NCBI RefSeq assembly: GCF_003473485.1
Contig: NC_053042.1
Location: 43,001,262-43,065,261, forward strand
Source: Medicago truncatula
Taxonomy: Eukaryota > Streptophyta > Magnoliopsida > Fabales > Fabaceae
Length of the DNA stretch: 64,000 nt
Direction: 5' to 3'
Positions 59,868-64,000 of the stretch are shown piece by piece. The translations under genes and the position numbers were made by a program. The notes beneath the pieces were generated by a model. It made no database searches, was not told the DNA's origin, and worked only from the letters and a program-made list of their open reading frames with translations. Numbering within the stretch: position 1 is the first letter of the stretch; each line of letters starts with the position of its first letter.

Positions 59868-60099
59868 GGTTAAGTAAGGAAATGGTTCCCTAAGTATACA
59901 AACATTTGATTTTATTCCCTTAAAATATTTCTTAAGCTTTTGGTTCCTCTAAAAAAAATTATCCATAAAATTAGTCCATGTTCTCAATGTAGAGAATGAA
60001 CTAATTTTATGGATGAAGAACAAAAAGTCTAAGAAATATTTTAGAGGAATTAAAATCAAATGTTGATAAATTTAAAAGGACAATTTATTTATTTAACCC
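59868..60099. mobile_element. Foldback MITE
   Basis: GGTTAAGTAAGGAAATGG...ATTTGATTTTATTCC and AAAATATTTCTTAAGCTTTT on the left pair with GGAATTAAAATCAAAT and AAAGTCTAAGAAATATTTTAG on the right. The centre is CCATAAAATTAGTCC / GAACTAATTTTATGG. It lies about 300 bp after the DUF761 gene. Confidence 0.75.
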
Positions 60100-60110
60100 T
60101 TGAAAATAGA

Positions 60111-60410
60111 TTTTTTTTTGTGTGCCATAAAATGAAACAAAAATTGTAAATCTATCCTAGTTGCAAACAAAAATTATAAAACTACTCTACTTTTGGAAAG
60201 TTGACCCCTATGTCACAAGTCAAAATTGCGACAAGTCAAAATTGTGACATAGGGGGTATGTCGCAAGTTTGACTTGTGACATAGGGTAGGTCGCAAGTCA
60301 AACTTCTGACATATGGGTTAACTTTTCAAAAGTATGGTAGTTTTGGAATTTTTGTTTCAACTACGGTAGATTTACAATTTTGGTTTCATTTTAGGGGTCA
60401 CATTTTTTAC
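60111..60410. mobile_element. Foldback MITE with internal palindromes
   Basis: Left CATAAAATGAAACAAAAATTGTAAATCTA pairs with right TAGATTTACAATTTTGGTTTCATTTTA. The inner zone 60205-60310 has repeated TGTCACAAGTCAAA / TTTGACTTGTGACATAGG words in both directions. Confidence 0.75.
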
Positions 60411-60523
60411 TTTATTATATATTAATTAAAATTGCTTATATAATAATCCTCCCTATACTTTGAGAGACGTTACAGATTACGAGAATCCTATGTCTGATGG
60501 ATTGTTTTTTGAGCTTAGTCACC

Positions 60524-61191
60524 TAGGGGTGTTCAAACCGAACCCACCCAATAAAAAAACAGCAAACCAAACCAATCCAAACCGAAACCACAAAAAACCG
60601 TACTTGGTTCGGATGAATTTGGATGACTTTTGCACTGAACTGCGCGGTTTGGTTCGGTTTGCGGTTTGCATCTCAGCAACCGAACCAAACCAAACCAAAC
60701 CGCAAGAATAATGAATATTACTTAAACATGTACTAGCCAAATTACATAGCTCACGAATAATCTTTTTCGATTCGATTTTTCCATTGTTGCACCATCAGGT
60801 TCGATTCTAATTCCTTTCCATCTCTTTCAATTCATTTCCAATGATGAATTTGTTTCCTTTATTTCCCAATAATTTGTTTCATGCTTATGTTTCTTCTTAA
60901 TTTTACCTATTTTGATATAAGTTTTACCTAATACTTTATCAATATAAACAACAAAATAAAATGTCCTAAGTTTATTTGGTAACAAGTTGGCAATATTAGA
61001 GTTAATGTAATATTTTTTTATCACACGATAAACCGCACAAACCGAACCAATCCAAGCCGTATTGGTTTGGTTTGGTTTGGATGACTTTTTAAAAATCAAC
61101 CGAACCAAACTAAACCGCATGCTTTTTTATCTCGCAGTTCGAATGACTTTTGTGCTCAAAACAGAACCAAACCGCACCACGAACACCCCTA
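60524..61191. mobile_element. hAT-like non-autonomous element
   Basis: Inverted ends TAGGGGTGTTC (60524) and GAACACCCCTA (to 61191) are flanked by 8-mers TAGTCACC and TAATCACT (6 of 8 equal), fitting an old 8-bp hAT duplication. Subterminal zones are full of AACCGAACCAAACC / GGTTTGGTTCGGTT words. No transposase is seen. Open frames inside come from these words. Confidence 0.65.
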
Positions 61192-61697
61192 TAATCACTT
61201 TAGAAGTGGGTCGTGAGGATGTAAGGGACTGAGTCTTGGGTTAGTATAAATCTTTAAGAGAAGACTGATGATTAATCTTTTAGGCTATTTTTTTGAGGGA
61301 ATTAATTTTGAAGAAATTGCTATGATTTTGATTGCACGCAATTCTATTTCCGTTTATTGTGTTTTAGATTTTGTTGTGGATCAAATTAAGCAATTTTTTG
61401 AAACTTACACTTTTAATGAACTTTTTATGTGCACCTTTTAATTTGAGAAAATAAACCAACATTTAATTTGATGATACCATAGCTTACTAAGCTACTTCGA
61501 TCATTTCTTTGCTACTCAAAGTGTCAAATAATAATTTTTTCAATATTGAAAAAAATAAGGAACAACCATTCTATGAAACTCACTTGGATACCTTCTTCAT
61601 TAGAGATGCTCAATTATAGTACCCAAAAGAACTTAAATGAGACAACACAAGTATTTCAACTTAAACAAATGTTTCAAATTTGAACTCTAAAAAACTA
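61192..61697. other. AT-rich intergenic DNA, no gene seen
   Basis: No open frame or RNA gene is visible. Confidence 0.4.
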
Positions 61698-61821
61698 CTC
61701 TCTCGGTCATTTTTATAAGAGATAAATAAGTCAATCAAAGTTGATGTATTTGATCTACATTATGAACCAAACATCAATTGTGGTTTACCAATTTGTCTCT
61801 TATAAAAATGACCGAATGGAG
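61698..61821. mobile_element. Stowaway MITE
   Basis: TA at 61696-61697 and 61822-61823. Ends CTCTCTCGGTCATTTTTATA and the complement of TATAAAAATGACCGAATGGAG. Inner words also pair (AAATAAGTCAATC region with ACCAATTTG). Confidence 0.8.
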
Positions 61822-61823
61822 TA

Positions 61824-62709
61824 TTGGCAAAAAAAAAAATTATCATAGCTAGTTTTGTCGCCTAAGATTGCAATGCTTGAATCTTGTTGAAAAAGTCTAA
61901 GACAACTCACACAAATACACCATAAACGAAGTGCTAGTTAAATTTTCTTTTCAATATTCTTTCTAACACTCGGCCTTGAATCAATGTAAGTATGTTTGTT
62001 TTGTCAAAACAAAAATTAAGTATATTTTTTAATATAAAATAAAATTAAGTATCTTTGCCCGTTTTATTTGAGGCCAAGTTTTGGTGCAATGAAAATTGGT
62101 GCATTCATGGGTCGACAAACTCGAGAGCAGCAATTAAGATCGAATAATTTAGATTTTCTAGCTCAAAATTTTACATTAAAAAAAAAAATTGTGTTGAGAT
62201 TTGAACCGTCATAATTGGACAGTTTTGAAGTGTGACTATACTTGACTACATCCAACTTGACCTCACTTAATTGAATTTCACGTTATAGACCTAAAGTTTC
62301 CAATGACTTTGGTAAGCTCTGGGATATAGTTCGTTATTCTCTTTCTAAAACAAAAATCATTGCTCACACTTTTTTTGAAGTTCAAATTTGATGGATGCCG
62401 GTTGATACAATTAAATCAAACACTAGTTTAACAAACCCTACAATACAATACAACCTTAAACCCACAAACAAATTAAAACTTTTGGATCTAATTTGCATAC
62501 ATCTATCGTAAAATATCTTACACATCCATTCAATGAAATCATACCATACGGTGTTATAGAACTAATCTATAAAAATAGTGATAGAATCATAGAAATGAAT
62601 CTCAAATTTTATTACTCTTTAGAACCATACATAGTGATGTGTCCATATGTCTCCTAATAGAAGAAATCAAAGTCAAAGAGAGAGATTGAAAATTGATACC
62701 GGGTACCAA
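61824..62709. other. Intergenic DNA and 3' flank of the DUF3511 gene
   Basis: AT-rich with no open frame of interest. The last 150 bases before 62710 should be the 3' UTR of the minus-strand gene. Confidence 0.4.
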
Positions 62710-63030
62710 TTAGTACCCATGGACAATCCGAGAACAAGTATGTTTGATCCATCGGATCCCATTCCGAAACGTAGCCTTAACCTTACCTTCAACAGCATAA
62801 ACTTTATACCTCGCTATTCTCTTTCTCCTCTTCGTTGCCGCGTCGTTGAAGCTCCATGGCTTCGCCACCGGTGCCGCTCCGTCGTGACTCGCTCGAGTCA
62901 CCTCACCAGTTGACTCACTCCGACCCACGTAGTAGCTCTGACTGAAACCGTAGCTTCTCCCGCTCACTATCTCGATTCTTCTTTCACTTCCGAATGAACC
63001 ATGATCCGACCCGTACCCGTACCCTTCCAT
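62710..63030 (-). CDS. DUF3511 protein, single exon, 106 aa
   Basis: A single open frame from ATG 63030 to TAA at 62712-62710. A Gly/Tyr/Ser-rich N-terminus (MEGYGYGSDHGSFGSERR) is followed by the DUF3511 core in the C-terminal half: PWSFNDAATKRRKRIARYK, then VYAVEGKVKATFRNGIRWIK and the end SRIVHGY. The RRKRIARYKVY and RWIK...SRIVHG words and the size of about 100 residues match this plant-only family, whose role is unknown. The local GC content is clearly higher than in the flanks, supporting a real gene. On the plus strand a short open frame covers the same bases and is only a shadow. Confidence 0.88.
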   Translation of the reverse strand: MEGYGYGSDHGSFGSERRIEIVSGRSYGFSQSYYVGRSESTGEVTRASHDGAAPVAKPWSFNDAATKRRKRIARYKVYAVEGKVKATFRNGIRWIKHTCSRIVHGY

Positions 63031-64000
63031 GAAGAATCAAGATGAAGAGGTTTTAAACAAGTGGTGATTTTAAGATTAGGGTTTTGTAATAATTATAATT
63101 AGAGAAGGAATTGAAAATGTGTAATATTTATAGGGATGGATGGATACATGGAAACGAATGAGTGGTTTCCGAGCTGGAAAACTGGGATAGTGCTTTCCAT
63201 TATACTATTTAACAAATAATATATAGTGTTTGTTAATTTCATTTTTATTATCATCACTAATCACTAATTCATATTATAGTATTGAAAACTTTTAACAACA
63301 TTCTGACTTTCTATAGAGAATAATCAATTTTCTAATGTTTAACATTAATTTATATGGGAAGGTCTTGTGTTTGAACCTACATATAAGATAATAAAGTTTA
63401 ATTTGTCGGTTTATTTGTGTACAAATATATGATATCAAAGATTATCAACCAAAAAATATATGATGGAAAAAATTTTTTAAATTGAAAATGGAAATTAGGG
63501 TGGGAATAAAATGGACACATAGAATGTGTGTTTGGAATGATTAGCTCTTGATCATTGTATGGGAGGTAGGCCAAGTTTTAAGTAGCCAGCCAAATAGACA
63601 CTGGAAAGTGGAAGAGATGTAATGATTAGTTCAAATGGACAACTTAAAGTCATCCATCATGGATCACAAATTAAATTAAATGACCTTTAACCTCTTATGA
63701 AATCGGTCTTTTCAAGCTATCAATTAAAAAGTGGTAATAACCTACTCTTTTTAACTTTTCATTGTTTTATGGGTTATTGTTTTGATTATGTGATTTTAGC
63801 AGGTGAAAAGGTTCTATCGGTACAAGACTTTTTTCTCTCCTTGAGCACAACCAACAAAGAATCTGTTGTCGTTAACATGATCTCTCTCTTGTTCCGTCGA
63901 AGTAGCTCTGGTCTACCAACATCGGGGTTTGCTGTTCAGAGATATGATGTTTTCAGATTGTATTGTAACACTTTTAGGGTTGTGATGTTAGTATTGGTGG
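63031..64000. other. Upstream flank of the DUF3511 gene and window end
   Basis: Holds the presumed promoter of the minus-strand gene (AATATTTATAGGG at 63123-63135 on the plus strand is in the right zone). Further AT-rich DNA follows. 63800-64000 has slightly higher complexity (TTGAGCACAACCAACAAAG) but no open frame I can support. Confidence 0.4.

Noticed and set aside
60460-61120. Frames rich in Asn/Pro/Thr and Phe/Gly/Val
   Set aside because: Arise from AACCGAACC / GGTTCGGTT words of the hAT-like element.
62647-62913. 88-codon plus-strand frame
   Set aside because: Overlaps the DUF3511 gene on the other strand, which has clear family motifs.

Overview
Nuclear DNA from a legume, almost certainly a Medicago species. 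The clearest clue is the protein disulfide isomerase gene at 7356-10941. Its 364-residue product agrees, as far as I remember that sequence, almost residue for residue with the alfalfa PDI A6-type protein. Everything else fits a dicot plant: AT-rich introns with GT-AG borders, Stowaway-type MITEs, Au-type and other tRNA-derived SINEs, L1-type LINEs, a SIRE-like LTR fragment and a long-LTR Ty3/Gypsy derivative. All exon borders were worked out by hand from reading frame, GT/AG borders and family knowledge.

Host genes, left to right: the last exon of a probable R2R3-MYB factor (1-491, +); an ER thioredoxin-fold PDI with 11 coding exons (7356-10941, +); a broken B3-like gene (13790-14897, +); a conserved Ser/Pro-rich plant protein of unknown function with 3 exons (17837-21060, -); CTP synthase with 22 coding exons and 562 residues (33390-41574, +); a DUF761 protein (43869-44426, -); a second DUF761 protein (58807-59568, +); and a DUF3511 protein (62710-63030, -). 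They do not form a pathway. They are ordinary plant genes separated by repeats.

Mobile DNA fills most of the rest. 2687-3367 is a truncated LINE-like retroinsertion with an 11-bp target duplication. 4100-5225 holds two LTR remnants. 22000-25126 is a decayed L1 split by a GC-rich MITE. 25333-29285 is a nest: a CACTA-like element with a Mutator-like element sitting in its left tip. The Mutator-like element carries an exon of a PHR/PHL-type MYB-CC gene. The CACTA-like element carries three long tandem foldbacks downstream of a TATA box. 29541-30064 is a 524-bp TTA microsatellite. 30419-32488 is a textbook 5'-truncated L1 with a perfect 14-bp target duplication. 47089-53960 is a young LTR element with two LTRs of about 3.3 kb around only 264 bp of internal sequence. 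MITEs and SINEs are scattered through the introns and intergenic DNA.

The most unusual candidate is the set of three long hairpins (26987-28172) inside the CACTA-like element, which looks like a possible hairpin-RNA or proto-MIRNA unit. Next come the MYB-CC exon capture and the extreme LTR-to-internal ratio of the young retroelement. None of these is proven here; each needs the small-RNA, transcript or similarity data named in its entry.
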